Assembly: GCA_002706095.1 (NCBI GenBank)
Contig: PAJP01000016.1
Location: forward strand, 124,001 to 188,000
Direction of reading: 5' to 3'
DNA from: Methylophaga sp.
GTDB taxonomy: Bacteria; Pseudomonadota; Gammaproteobacteria; Nitrosococcales; Methylophagaceae
Length of the DNA: 64,000 bases
A program made the position numbers and the translations under genes. A model generated the notes under the pieces. The model had not been told where the DNA came from. It saw only the letters and a program-made list of their open reading frames with translations, and made no database searches. Positions 8,442 through 17,476 of the stretch are shown in pieces. The number at the start of each line of letters is the position of its first letter. The stretch's first letter is position 1.

Positions 8442-8483
8442 CGGACTTTGCCCGTAATCTGCTACGGCTCACAGTGTCTTTTA

Positions 8484-8509
8484 CCAAGAGAGTGATAACA
8501 CTCTCTTGG
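8484..8509 (-). terminator. Hairpin after glgP
   Basis: Perfect 11-bp stem CCAAGAGAGTG with loop of 4, starting 10 bases beyond the glgP stop. It lacks a U-tract on either strand, so it may stabilise the mRNA 3' end or act in Rho-aided termination instead of being a classical intrinsic terminator. Confidence 0.5.
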
Positions 8510-8519
8510 CATCAATCAA

Positions 8520-11021
8520 TTAATAGCGTGGGTTAATTTTTTCCAGCTTCCAGATATCGTTGTTGTACTCTTCCATGGTTCTGTCGGTAGAGAACATACC
8601 GCTGTTGGCACTGTTCATAATACTCATTGCAATCCAGCGTTCTTTGTCTTGATAAACTTCTGCGGCGCGTTGTTGGGCTTCGACATAGCTATGGAAATCG
8701 GCGACGGTCATCCACGGATCATTGGGGCTGGTAAAGGCAGCAATGATGTCATCAAAACAGCCTTCTTCACATTGGTTGAAGTGTCCAGACTCCAATAAGT
8801 CGACAACACGTTTCAGGTCAGCATCGTTATCAATAATAAACCGTGGATTATATGTTGGTTTAAGCTCAGTTACTTCATCTTCAGTCAGGCCGAACAGGAA
8901 GAAGTTTTCTGCGCCGGCTTCATCACGAATTTCAATATTGGCACCATCGAGCGTACCAATGGTCATTGCACCGTTCATCATAAATTTCATATTGCCTGTA
9001 CCAGAGGCTTCTTTACCGGCAGTAGAAATTTGCTCAGATAAATCAGCTGCAGGACAAATCACTTCCATGGCTGAGACCTGGTAGTTTGGCAAAAACACGA
9101 CTTTTAACAGATCACCCACATCCGGATCATTATTTACTGTACTGGCGACATTATTTATCAATTTAATGATACGTTTTGCCATGACATAACCCGGTGCGGC
9201 TTTGCCACCGAATAGGACACAACGTGGCGTCATGTTTTTCGTATCGCCACGTTTGATACGGTCATAGAGATGAATAACATGCAGGATGTTAAGTAACTGA
9301 CGTTTGTATTCGTGAATACGTTTAACCTGAATATCAAACATCGCTTCAGGATTAAACTCGACGCCGCAGCTATCTTTCACTAATTTTGCCAAGCGCTGTT
9401 TATTAGCAAGTTTAGCCGCATGCCATTTCTTCTGGAACGTTTTGTCATGGGCATACTCTTCCAGTTTTTTCAGCTCGGTGAGTTGAGTAATCCATTTATC
9501 ACCAATGGTGTCTGTAATCAGTTCACTTAAGTCCGGATTACACCAGGCTAGCCAGCGACGTTGGGTTACACCGTTGGTTTTATTATTGAATTTATGCGGC
9601 CAGAGTTCATAAAAATCATGGAATAAGCCTTTTTTCAGTAACTCAGAGTGCAAGGCGGCGACACCGTTTATCGAGTAACTGCCGATAATGGCAAGATGGG
9701 CCATGCGCACTTGCTTTTCATCGCCTTCCTCAATAATCGACATTCTTGCTAATCTGGTTTTATCTCCCGGCCAGCGTCTGGCGACTTCACGCAGGAAGCG
9801 GGCATTAATTTCGTAAATAATTTCCAGAATGCGTGGCAGCAGACGCCCAAACATATTGACCGGCCAGCGCTCCAAAGCTTCTGGTAACAGAGTATGGTTA
9901 GTATAGGCCATCGTGTTGGAGGTGATGTCCCAGGCTTTATCCCAGCTCAGTCCATGTTCATCCATTAATAAACGCATGAGTTCGGCAACTGCCACAGTAG
10001 GGTGAGTATCATTTAGCTGGAAACAATTTTTCTCGGCAAAATTATCGAATGACTCACCATGGGTGGTGACCCAGTAGTCGATAATGTCTTGCAAACTGGC
10101 TGAGGCTAAGAAGTACTGCTGGCGTAGACGGAGCTCTTTACCATTCTCGCTGGCATCATTCGGATAGAGCACCATGCTGATATTTTCAGCTTCATTTTTA
10201 GCCGCCACGGCTTCTGTGTAGGAGCCGGAGTTGAAGTCTTCCAGGTTGAACTCATCAGTGGCACCGGCTTTCCATAACCGCAGCACATTAACAGTGCCAT
10301 TTTGATAACCGGGGATGGGCAGATCAAATGGGATAGCTAAGACATCATTGGTGTTTACCCAGTGAACACGCATATCACCACTATCACTTGGATGATACTC
10401 GGTATGACCCCCAAATTTAATGCGCTGAGTAAATTCAGGCCGCTCCAATTCCCACGGGTTACCATCTTGCAACCAGTGATCAGGTTTTTCTACCTGAAAT
10501 CCATTTTCGATGCGTTGTTGGAACATGCCATATTCATAACGCAGACCATAACCTGTTACCGGTAATTGTAACGTGGCACAACTATCTATGAAGCAGGCGG
10601 CTAAGCGACCCAGGCCACCATTACCGAGACCGGCGTCATGTTCCATTTCAATCAGGTTTTCAAAATCCAAATTCAGCTCATTCAATGCTTTGGTCGTTTC
10701 TTTTTCCAGGCCTAAGTTGAGCACGGCATTACCCATGGCTCGGCCCATCAGAAATTCCATTGATAAGTAATAAGCATGTTTACAGTGCTTTTCTGCATAG
10801 GTGTGCTTGGTGTGTTTCATTCGGTTGAACAGGCGATCTCTTAATGTCAGTGCTAATGACGAATAGAGATAATGACCCGAAGCACAGCCTTTATCCTGAG
10901 CTAAGTGTGTACCGTAATAACGTTTGAAATCTTTGATGAGAGCATCGCTATTCATTCCCAGTTTTTCAGTGTCGAATAATTCCGGGGCGGGGTTAGCAGT
11001 ACATGCGTAACGTGGGCTCAT
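8520..11021 (-). CDS. glgP: Glycogen/starch/alpha-glucan phosphorylase
   Basis: Protein of 833 residues, the usual length. It releases glucose-1-phosphate from alpha-1,4-glucans using pyridoxal phosphate. Visible hallmarks are GNGGLGRLAACF near residue 133, QLNDTHPTVAVAELMR near 330, KRIHEYKRQLLN near 565, and the PLP-lysine block EASGTGNMKFMMNG near 667-680. AAGGA precedes the ATG. It starts only 20 bases after the soxD-like stop, so it may be the last gene of a transcript from engB. No glycogen synthesis genes are in the window. Confidence 0.95.
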   Translation of the reverse strand: MSPRYACTANPAPELFDTEKLGMNSDALIKDFKRYYGTHLAQDKGCASGHYLYSSLALTLRDRLFNRMKHTKHTYAEKHCKHAYYLSMEFLMGRAMGNAVLNLGLEKETTKALNELNLDFENLIEMEHDAGLGNGGLGRLAACFIDSCATLQLPVTGYGLRYEYGMFQQRIENGFQVEKPDHWLQDGNPWELERPEFTQRIKFGGHTEYHPSDSGDMRVHWVNTNDVLAIPFDLPIPGYQNGTVNVLRLWKAGATDEFNLEDFNSGSYTEAVAAKNEAENISMVLYPNDASENGKELRLRQQYFLASASLQDIIDYWVTTHGESFDNFAEKNCFQLNDTHPTVAVAELMRLLMDEHGLSWDKAWDITSNTMAYTNHTLLPEALERWPVNMFGRLLPRILEIIYEINARFLREVARRWPGDKTRLARMSIIEEGDEKQVRMAHLAIIGSYSINGVAALHSELLKKGLFHDFYELWPHKFNNKTNGVTQRRWLAWCNPDLSELITDTIGDKWITQLTELKKLEEYAHDKTFQKKWHAAKLANKQRLAKLVKDSCGVEFNPEAMFDIQVKRIHEYKRQLLNILHVIHLYDRIKRGDTKNMTPRCVLFGGKAAPGYVMAKRIIKLINNVASTVNNDPDVGDLLKVVFLPNYQVSAMEVICPAADLSEQISTAGKEASGTGNMKFMMNGAMTIGTLDGANIEIRDEAGAENFFLFGLTEDEVTELKPTYNPRFIIDNDADLKRVVDLLESGHFNQCEEGCFDDIIAAFTSPNDPWMTVADFHSYVEAQQRAAEVYQDKERWIAMSIMNSANSGMFSTDRTMEEYNNDIWKLEKINPRY

Positions 11022-11041
11022 AGACAGATCCTTAAATTATT

Positions 11042-11563
11042 TCAGCGTTTGTTTGGATAGATGGGAGAAAACCCATCCCGATTAGGCATCTTTACCTGAG
11101 GTAGTGTGACTTCATTGAGTTCCACATCGTTCTCGAGTATATCATCCTGATTTAAAATATAAGCGCAAAGTGCGTAGATTTCATTACTACTCAAAGAAAA
11201 AGGTGCTGAGGGGGGCATGGCTCGCCGAATGTAGTCATAAAGTGTTGTTGCATAAGGCCAATAGCTATTTACGGTTTTCTCTGGGTAGTCATCCGTGAGC
11301 GAGCCAACGTCACCGACCAGCGGCATAGCGCTGGCGCCGATGGCACCAAATCCATGACAGCTGGCACAGTGCTGATTAAATAGTTGTTTGCCTTGCTCTG
11401 CAGTGCCATGTCCCACAGGTAAATTTTTGCCATCAGGGGTTATAGTAAGGTTCCATGCTGTTTGCTGTGATTGTTGCACAGCATCTTTACCCAATGGCTG
11501 GACTAATGGCTCGGCGACAAGTGCTGGAGAAAACAGTAAAAAGAATAGAATGTGTCTATACAT
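11042..11563 (-). CDS. SoxD-like monoheme cytochrome c
   Basis: Starting at 11563 gives a 173-residue protein with a clean signal peptide (MYRHILFFLLFSPALVAEP); a longer in-frame extension upstream would lie inside soxC. One heme site, CASCH, near residue 69. The stretch SYWPYATTLYDYIRRAMPP and the downstream ALCAYIL are characteristic of the SoxD heme domain and related sulfite-dehydrogenase cytochromes. It is far shorter than diheme SoxD, matching only the first domain. It likely takes electrons from the SoxC-like subunit and passes them to soluble cytochromes. Overlaps soxC by 8 bases. Confidence 0.8.
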   Translation of the reverse strand: MYRHILFFLLFSPALVAEPLVQPLGKDAVQQSQQTAWNLTITPDGKNLPVGHGTAEQGKQLFNQHCASCHGFGAIGASAMPLVGDVGSLTDDYPEKTVNSYWPYATTLYDYIRRAMPPSAPFSLSSNEIYALCAYILNQDDILENDVELNEVTLPQVKMPNRDGFSPIYPNKR

Positions 11564-12812
11564 AAATATGACTAATCTGACCGTCTTCATTGATTTCCCA
11601 GCTGACAATCGCGTTGTAATGAAAAAAACTATTGTCACCGCGCTCTGAAATGAGCGTATTTCGAGATGGTTGCTGATAACCCGTTTCATCGGTAGCTCGG
11701 CTTTGTAATATTGCGTATTGACCTTGCCACTGCCACGGCAGACTAAAACGAGTAAAAGCTTTATCTAAAACAGGATCGCTTAGTTCTGCTTGGACCCATG
11801 TATCACCGCCATCTGCTGATACCTCGACTTTGCGGATTTTGCCATTACCTGACCAGGCAAGCCCGGTGACCTGATAAATGCCGGGGTTATCCGGCAGTGT
11901 CATCCCAACTGAAGGACTGGTAATAAGTGACTTGGCTTGCATAGTGAAGCTGAATTGTCTTGCTTTACCTGTAGGCAGTAAGTCAGTGTACTGGGCCGTT
12001 TCATCCCGGGTCATCGCAGGTTGTTCAACTAACTTTAACTGTCTTAACCACTTCACATTGACGATGCCTTCCCAACCCGGGAGTAACAATCGAACCGGAT
12101 AACCATTTTCAGGTCGCAGGCGTTCGCCGTTCTGGTATAGGGCCAAAATTGCATCATTGAGTAATTTTTCAATGGGAAGGCTCACATTTAATGCGGCACC
12201 ATCCGCTGCTTCAGCAATGGCCCATTTCGCTTCAGCTTGAATGCCACATTCATTTAAGAGCAGTCTGAGTGGAACACCAGTCCACTCGGCATTAGAGACA
12301 AGGCCATGCACATAGCCTGCAGCTGATTGAATGGGAGCGCTACGCCAGCCAGCATTACTATTGCCTCCGCACTCGATAAAGCAGATTTTTCTTATTTGCG
12401 GGTAGCGTTTTAAGGCATCAATCGAAAACGTTAGTGGCTTGTCTACTAAACCATCAATCATGATTTCATGTGAGGATGGATTTATATCAGGCACACCATT
12501 ATGGTGTCGTTCATAATGCAAACCATTAGGCGTAATAGTACCTTGTAACTCTTCTAATGGTGTCCATGACACACCATTACCGGGTACGTTTGGGTTGGCA
12601 GATATCCAGCGAATAATATCTTTTTCGTAAATAGAAGGTTGACCATAGTTACTGAAATTCGATCCCGCTTTCAGCATAGAGTCGGGGAGGGTTTGCTGTA
12701 ATTCTTCTGAGACTGGCTGTGCTTGCACAGGTAAGCTGAAACCGAGAAAAACACTACTCAAAGCCGTACCTTGTAGAAACTGGCGTCGGCTTTTAAGTAG
12801 TGATTTATTCAT
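11556..12812 (-). CDS. soxC: SoxC-like molybdopterin sulfane/sulfite dehydrogenase
   Basis: Protein of 418 residues with a twin-arginine leader (SRRQFLQG near residue 8, cleavage after VQA), so it is exported folded by Tat. The molybdenum-binding Cys lies in CFIECGGNSNAGW near residue 145. The openings TPLEELQGTITPNGLHYERHH and the C-terminal NAIVSWEINEDG match SoxC more than YedY or SorA. Known SoxC works with SoxD in thiosulfate oxidation. No soxXYZAB is present here, so the substrate could be sulfite or another sulfur compound. It begins 11 bases after engB. Confidence 0.8.
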   Translation of the reverse strand: MNKSLLKSRRQFLQGTALSSVFLGFSLPVQAQPVSEELQQTLPDSMLKAGSNFSNYGQPSIYEKDIIRWISANPNVPGNGVSWTPLEELQGTITPNGLHYERHHNGVPDINPSSHEIMIDGLVDKPLTFSIDALKRYPQIRKICFIECGGNSNAGWRSAPIQSAAGYVHGLVSNAEWTGVPLRLLLNECGIQAEAKWAIAEAADGAALNVSLPIEKLLNDAILALYQNGERLRPENGYPVRLLLPGWEGIVNVKWLRQLKLVEQPAMTRDETAQYTDLLPTGKARQFSFTMQAKSLITSPSVGMTLPDNPGIYQVTGLAWSGNGKIRKVEVSADGGDTWVQAELSDPVLDKAFTRFSLPWQWQGQYAILQSRATDETGYQQPSRNTLISERGDNSFFHYNAIVSWEINEDGQISHIYV

Positions 12813-12823
12813 TTAGATATCCT

Positions 12824-13450
12824 TCAGTCACCTGGGGAAAATTCTATTCCCTGATTCACTTCGAACCAGTCATCAAGCTTTTGAGTGGCTTCCTCTTTGC
12901 CCGATTTGTTCAAGGATGAAAATAGCTGTACAGAGGCGTTTAAGGAGAGCTTTTTAAGTTCATTGCGTACAGATAACAGACTTTGTTTACCCGCGCCTTT
13001 TTTGAGTTTGTCAGACTTAGTGAGCAGTATATGTACTGGCAAATCAGCTTGGTTAGCCCAGGTTAGCATCTGTATATCGAATGGTTTTAATGGGTGGCGA
13101 ATATCCATCATTAACATCATTCCCCGCAAACACTGCCTGGTTTCAAGGTATTGAGCCAAAGTATGCTGCCATTTTAGCTTCATTTTCTCAGGGACTTTGG
13201 CATAGCCATAACCAGGAAGATCGACTAAGGCTCGCTCATCGTCGAAGCTAAAAAAATTAATCATTTGTGTACGGCCAGGCGTTTTACTTGTCCTGGCGAG
13301 CGCGCTGATTTCCGTTATGCAATTGATCGCACTGGATTTTCCGGCATTGGATCTACCAGCAAATGCCACCTCATAACCTTGATCTTCAGGTAACTGGGAC
13401 AGCTCAGTAGCACTGCCGTTATAATAGGCTTTTCTATATAGTTGTGACAT
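12824..13450 (-). CDS. engB: Ribosome biogenesis GTPase EngB (YsxC/YihA)
   Basis: Protein of 208 residues with G1 GRSNAGKSS (near 32), a G2 Thr in SKTPGRTQ, G3 DLPGYG (near 77), G4 TKSDK (near 144) and G5-like SSLNKSG. This essential GTPase assists large-subunit assembly. It diverges from cytochrome c4 across 91 bases, a common gammaproteobacterial neighbourhood. Downstream linkage to soxC is not usual. Confidence 0.95.
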   Translation of the reverse strand: MSQLYRKAYYNGSATELSQLPEDQGYEVAFAGRSNAGKSSAINCITEISALARTSKTPGRTQMINFFSFDDERALVDLPGYGYAKVPEKMKLKWQHTLAQYLETRQCLRGMMLMMDIRHPLKPFDIQMLTWANQADLPVHILLTKSDKLKKGAGKQSLLSVRNELKKLSLNASVQLFSSLNKSGKEEATQKLDDWFEVNQGIEFSPGD

Positions 13451-13541
13451 GGAACCATTTTGGGTGAAAAATTATCCTAACAAGAGTAGCATACCCAAAG
13501 TTCTCGATGATGATTTAGCTTAGTTTTCAGGTAATAAAATA

Positions 13542-14150
13542 ATGAAAAAATTAGTGAAGATAGCCATGCTCGGTGTGGCGGTTACGATGAGCACTCAAGT
13601 GATGGCGGCCGGCGATATCAATGCTGGTAAGAAAAAAGCGGCTGTATGTGCAAGCTGTCATGGCGCAGATGGAAATAGTCCTTCTGATGCTTTTCCCAAA
13701 TTAGCCGGACAAGGTGCCGGTTACCTCGAAAAACAATTAGCCAACTTCAAGAGTGGTGAGCGCCAGAATGCGTTGATGGCACCGATGGTGGCCAACTTAT
13801 CAGAACAAGATATGGCTGATTTGGCGGCATATTTTGCGAGTAAAAAAATGGCACCAGGTGCTGTTTCTGAAGAACTAGTCAAACAAGGCGAGCAAATCTA
13901 CCGCGCCGGCAACAAAGAAACAGGCGTGCCCGCTTGTATGGCTTGTCATGGACCAAATGGTAATGGCGTGCCTGCGGCGAAATGGCCTAAGTTATCATCA
14001 CAATACAGCACGTATGTGGAAGCACAGCTTCATGCTTTTGCTAAAGGGGAAAGAGCCAATGACCCTAATAGCATGATGCGTGATATTGCCAGCAAAATGA
14101 GTGAAGCCGAAATTAAAGCGGTTTCAGCTTATGTCTTTGGTTTGAAATAA
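13542..14150 (+). CDS. Cytochrome c4, diheme
   Basis: Protein of 202 residues with a signal peptide ending near residue 23 (MSTQVMAAGD) and two similar c-type heme domains: CASCHGADG near residue 36 and CMACHGPNG near 130. Each domain has a later Met that can serve as axial ligand. Cytochrome c4 carries electrons from the bc1 complex and dehydrogenases to terminal oxidases in the periplasm. It is followed by the genes that attach its hemes. Confidence 0.95.
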   Translation: MKKLVKIAMLGVAVTMSTQVMAAGDINAGKKKAAVCASCHGADGNSPSDAFPKLAGQGAGYLEKQLANFKSGERQNALMAPMVANLSEQDMADLAAYFASKKMAPGAVSEELVKQGEQIYRAGNKETGVPACMACHGPNGNGVPAAKWPKLSSQYSTYVEAQLHAFAKGERANDPNSMMRDIASKMSEAEIKAVSAYVFGLK

Positions 14151-14161
14151 TCGTCACACTT

Positions 14162-14197
14162 TCTCTACATAGCTAATCATTCTTAGCTATGTAGAGA
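14162..14197 (+). other. Strong 15-bp hairpin between cytochrome c4 and resB
   Basis: Perfect inverted repeat TCTCTACATAGCTAA / TTAGCTATGTAGAGA with a 6-base loop, 11 bases after the cytochrome stop. It is not followed by a T-run, so it may be an mRNA-stabilising or processing element that makes cytochrome message outlast the downstream part. Confidence 0.55.
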
Positions 14198-14238
14198 GAT
14201 TAAAATCGAGTAACGAAACTCGTTTTAAGGCTCACTTC

Positions 14239-16251
14239 ATGTCACAAAATCAGGATTCATCAGTTTCTCATCGCAGTTTAGCTTGGCGAGTTTTTCATTT
14301 TTTAGGCACGATGGAATTGGCAATTACATTGCTAATTACCTTAGCTATCGCCTCTGTCATAGGTACTGTTCTTCAGCAAAATCAACCTTATCCTGATTAT
14401 CTAATCAAATTCGGTCCTTATTGGTTTGAAGTATTTGAAAAACTGGGTTTGTATGATGTTTACAGTGCTTTGTGGTTTTTAGCCATATTGGCATTGCTGG
14501 TGGTTTCCACAACTGTCTGTGTCATCCGTCACGCACCATCCATGTTCAAAGATATGTTTAATCTGAGAACACATGTGCAGCTTAAATCTTTACGTTCCAT
14601 GCATCACCGTAGTGAGTGGGAAACTCCGACGTCACCAGAGCAGACCGTCGATGCTGTAAACGCAGCGCTCGCCTCTGATGGCTTTAGGACACGAGTCACT
14701 GAGAAAAGTGAAGGAAATACTTTAGTTTCAGCAATGCGTGGCGGCATGAATCGCCTTGGCTATATTCTGACGCACGTTGCGATTATTGTGATCTGTGTTG
14801 GTGGCCTGTTTGATAGTAACCTGCCACTGAAACTTGCTGAATGGCAGGGCCGAATTCAGGTTGAAACCCGAAATTTACCTCTTCCCCAGGTTCCAAAAGA
14901 AAGCCGTCTTCCTGTCGGGCCACAAGCCTTTAGAGGCAGTGTCAGTATCCCCGAAGGAAGAGCGGCGAGTGTGGCTTATCTGGCCATGCGCGATGGGTAT
15001 TTAGTGCAAAATTTACCTTTCACTATAGAAGTAAAAGAATTCCGTATAGAGCACTATCCAACAGGGCAGCCGAAATCATTTGAGTCAGATTTAGTGATTC
15101 ATGATACAGATTTGGAGAAACCGCTTGAATCTACCATCGCGGTGAATCATCCACTCATATATAAAGGTTATGCCATTTATCAAGCTAGTTTTGGAGATGG
15201 TGGCTCTGAACTGACTTTGAAAGCCTGGCCTTTATTCTCTGATAAAGGCGAGCCCGTTAGCTTAGAAACAAAAGTCTTTAACACACAGCAGATGCTCTGG
15301 GGTGATAAAGAAATGCAGTTAGAAATCACCGATTTCAGACCTTTCAATATTAACCCTGATCCTACGGATGATAATCCTAACAATGTTCGTAATTTTGGTC
15401 CTAGTGTGACTTTTAAGCTACGTCAACCTACTGGTGAGGCACTTGAATATCAAAACTATATGAATCCGGTTGAACGGGATGGCCGATATTATTTCTTGAG
15501 TGGTGTACGTGGCTCGCCATCTGAAGAATTTGCTTATTTGTATATACCTGCTGATGAGAATGACAGCATTGAGGGCTTCTATCAGTTTTTGAAACGACTT
15601 CATAATAAAAGTGTTGTGAAGGATATCGCTGAGGAAATGAAACTCGCTACATTATCTAGCTTGCAAACAACAGACGATGTTGTTTTGGCTGATAGCCTAC
15701 AAAAAACCTTAGAAACACTCATCGAGATGTTTAATCGTGGCGGTTTTGGTGAGGTCAGTGAGTTCATTGAAAAAACGCTACCGGAAGCTGAACGTGATGC
15801 TTTAGCTCCGGCATATCTGGCCATGCTCAGAGAAATGCTTGGACGTATTTATTTTTCAGGTTTAGAGCTCAAGCAGGGGGAAACGGTTGATCAATCCGAG
15901 GTTCTGTTTTTACAGGATGCGATTGATGCGATTGGCACATTACCTCGATATGGCTCTCCTGTGTATTTAGAAATGACTGATTTCACGCAAATCCAATCAA
16001 CCGGCTTGCAAATAGCACATGCACCAGGCAAAAGCATAGTCTATCTTGGTTGTGCATTTTTAATTGCCGGTGTCTTCTTATTGTTCTATCTGCCTCAGCG
16101 GCGTTTCTGGGTCTGGGTAAGAGAAAAAGACGGCAAATCACAGGTTTATTTGGCGGGGATGACGAATAGAAATCCTCGAGAATTTGATAATTACTTTGAG
16201 GATATCAAAGCAAAACTACAGTCAAAGTCACGGAACTCTGACGAAGGATGA
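14239..16251 (+). CDS. resB: Cytochrome c biogenesis protein ResB/Ccs1
   Basis: Protein of 670 residues with three N-terminal membrane segments (about 23-43, 77-97, 172-192), a large periplasmic domain and a last segment near 600-620. The opening FHFLGTMELAITLLITLAIAS and HHRSEWE are typical. ResB with CcsA forms the System II synthetase that carries heme across the membrane and joins it to reduced CxxCH motifs. It is longer than many ResB proteins; the extra residues lie in the periplasmic part (about 430-540). Confidence 0.92.
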   Translation: MSQNQDSSVSHRSLAWRVFHFLGTMELAITLLITLAIASVIGTVLQQNQPYPDYLIKFGPYWFEVFEKLGLYDVYSALWFLAILALLVVSTTVCVIRHAPSMFKDMFNLRTHVQLKSLRSMHHRSEWETPTSPEQTVDAVNAALASDGFRTRVTEKSEGNTLVSAMRGGMNRLGYILTHVAIIVICVGGLFDSNLPLKLAEWQGRIQVETRNLPLPQVPKESRLPVGPQAFRGSVSIPEGRAASVAYLAMRDGYLVQNLPFTIEVKEFRIEHYPTGQPKSFESDLVIHDTDLEKPLESTIAVNHPLIYKGYAIYQASFGDGGSELTLKAWPLFSDKGEPVSLETKVFNTQQMLWGDKEMQLEITDFRPFNINPDPTDDNPNNVRNFGPSVTFKLRQPTGEALEYQNYMNPVERDGRYYFLSGVRGSPSEEFAYLYIPADENDSIEGFYQFLKRLHNKSVVKDIAEEMKLATLSSLQTTDDVVLADSLQKTLETLIEMFNRGGFGEVSEFIEKTLPEAERDALAPAYLAMLREMLGRIYFSGLELKQGETVDQSEVLFLQDAIDAIGTLPRYGSPVYLEMTDFTQIQSTGLQIAHAPGKSIVYLGCAFLIAGVFLLFYLPQRRFWVWVREKDGKSQVYLAGMTNRNPREFDNYFEDIKAKLQSKSRNSDEG

Positions 16252-16288
16252 TGTTCTTAGTTTCTGCTATGCGATGAGGCATTAAAAT

Positions 16289-17446
16289 ATGACGGCACAC
16301 CTCTCAACAATGAAATCAACACTACAGACACCTTGGTCTGTTTGGTTCTGGCGAATCTTAATGTTGGTCACAGCTATTGGGCTTATTGGTACGTATTACG
16401 ATATTCTCGATTATTATGAAATTACTATCATTGTATTAACAGCGATTGGAATGGGATTCCTGGGCCAATACTGGCCAGGTTTCCGCTGGCATAGTCTGGC
16501 TGTCGCCGTATTCAGTTTGTTTGCTGTTTCTTTGTATGGTCAAAGTTTAGACGCCGCTGAGTCGAACTTTTGGCTCAACTATATTCTGGCGAGTCAATCT
16601 GCCTTTATGTGGATGAGTGCCTTATTTGTGATGGCGACATTGACTTATTTTGCCGGCACCGTTTTCCGCTCGAGTTTCACAGAAAAAGTAGGCACCGGGT
16701 TAACCTGGGCCGCTGTCACTATGGGCATGATTGGTCTAATGGTGCGTTGGCGTGAAACCTATCTACATGGTGCAGACATTGGATACATTCCTGTCAGTAA
16801 CTTATACGAAGTCTTTATACTGTTTTCTGTTGTAACAGCCTTGTTATACCTCTTTTACGAACGTCGTTATCAGACACGTAGTCTCGGTGGCTTTGTTTTA
16901 CTGGTGATTAGTGCAGCGGTAGTATTTCAGCTTTGGTACAGCTTTGAACGCAATGCTCATGAAATCCAACCTTTAGTACCTGCGTTACAGAGTTATTGGA
17001 TGAAAATCCATGTGCCAGCCAACTTTATCGGTTATGGTGCTTTTGCTATGGCTGCCATGATTGGTGTGGCCTACGTGTTGGTCGTCTGGAGACAAGAGGT
17101 AAACCCTGATAGCCGTTGGGTTAAAGCCATGCCAGAGTTAAGTCTGATGGATGATTTGATGTACAAGACAATTGCTCTTGGCTTTGCCTTTTTTACCCTG
17201 GCAACCATTTTAGGAGCATTGTGGGCCGCAGAAGCTTGGGGTGGTTATTGGTCATGGGATCCTAAAGAAACCTGGGCATTGATCGTTTGGTTGAATTATG
17301 CGGCCTGGTTACACATGCGCTTAACCAAAGGCTGGAATGGTAAACCTATGGCCTGGTGGGCAATAGTCGGATTATTTGTGACGCTATTTGCCTTTCTTGG
17401 TGTCAATATGTTCCTGAGCGGCCTTCATTCCTATGGTACGTTGTAA
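16289..17446 (+). CDS. ccsA: Cytochrome c biogenesis protein CcsA/CcsB
   Basis: Protein of 385 residues, about eight to ten membrane segments, with the tryptophan-rich WWD motif WGGYWSWDPKETWALIVW near residue 315 that holds heme, and flanking conserved His (MKIHVPANFIGYG near 235, and LHMRL near 340). Partner of ResB 37 bases upstream. It is a HemE-binding heme handler of System II. Confidence 0.94.
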   Translation: MTAHLSTMKSTLQTPWSVWFWRILMLVTAIGLIGTYYDILDYYEITIIVLTAIGMGFLGQYWPGFRWHSLAVAVFSLFAVSLYGQSLDAAESNFWLNYILASQSAFMWMSALFVMATLTYFAGTVFRSSFTEKVGTGLTWAAVTMGMIGLMVRWRETYLHGADIGYIPVSNLYEVFILFSVVTALLYLFYERRYQTRSLGGFVLLVISAAVVFQLWYSFERNAHEIQPLVPALQSYWMKIHVPANFIGYGAFAMAAMIGVAYVLVVWRQEVNPDSRWVKAMPELSLMDDLMYKTIALGFAFFTLATILGALWAAEAWGGYWSWDPKETWALIVWLNYAAWLHMRLTKGWNGKPMAWWAIVGLFVTLFAFLGVNMFLSGLHSYGTL

Positions 17447-17476
17447 TAATTAATTGAAAGTAAAGGATACTCAACG

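Noticed and set aside
8275..8457. Plus-strand reading frame of 60 codons over the tRNA-Arg gene
   Set aside because: It is the antisense of the tRNA; the peptide containing TGIEPVTPSFGNWYS is a well-known false gene product from this cause.
8342..8520. Possible integration site at tRNA-Arg
   Set aside because: No integrase, no direct repeat of the tRNA 3' end noticed in the window and ordinary housekeeping genes on both sides.
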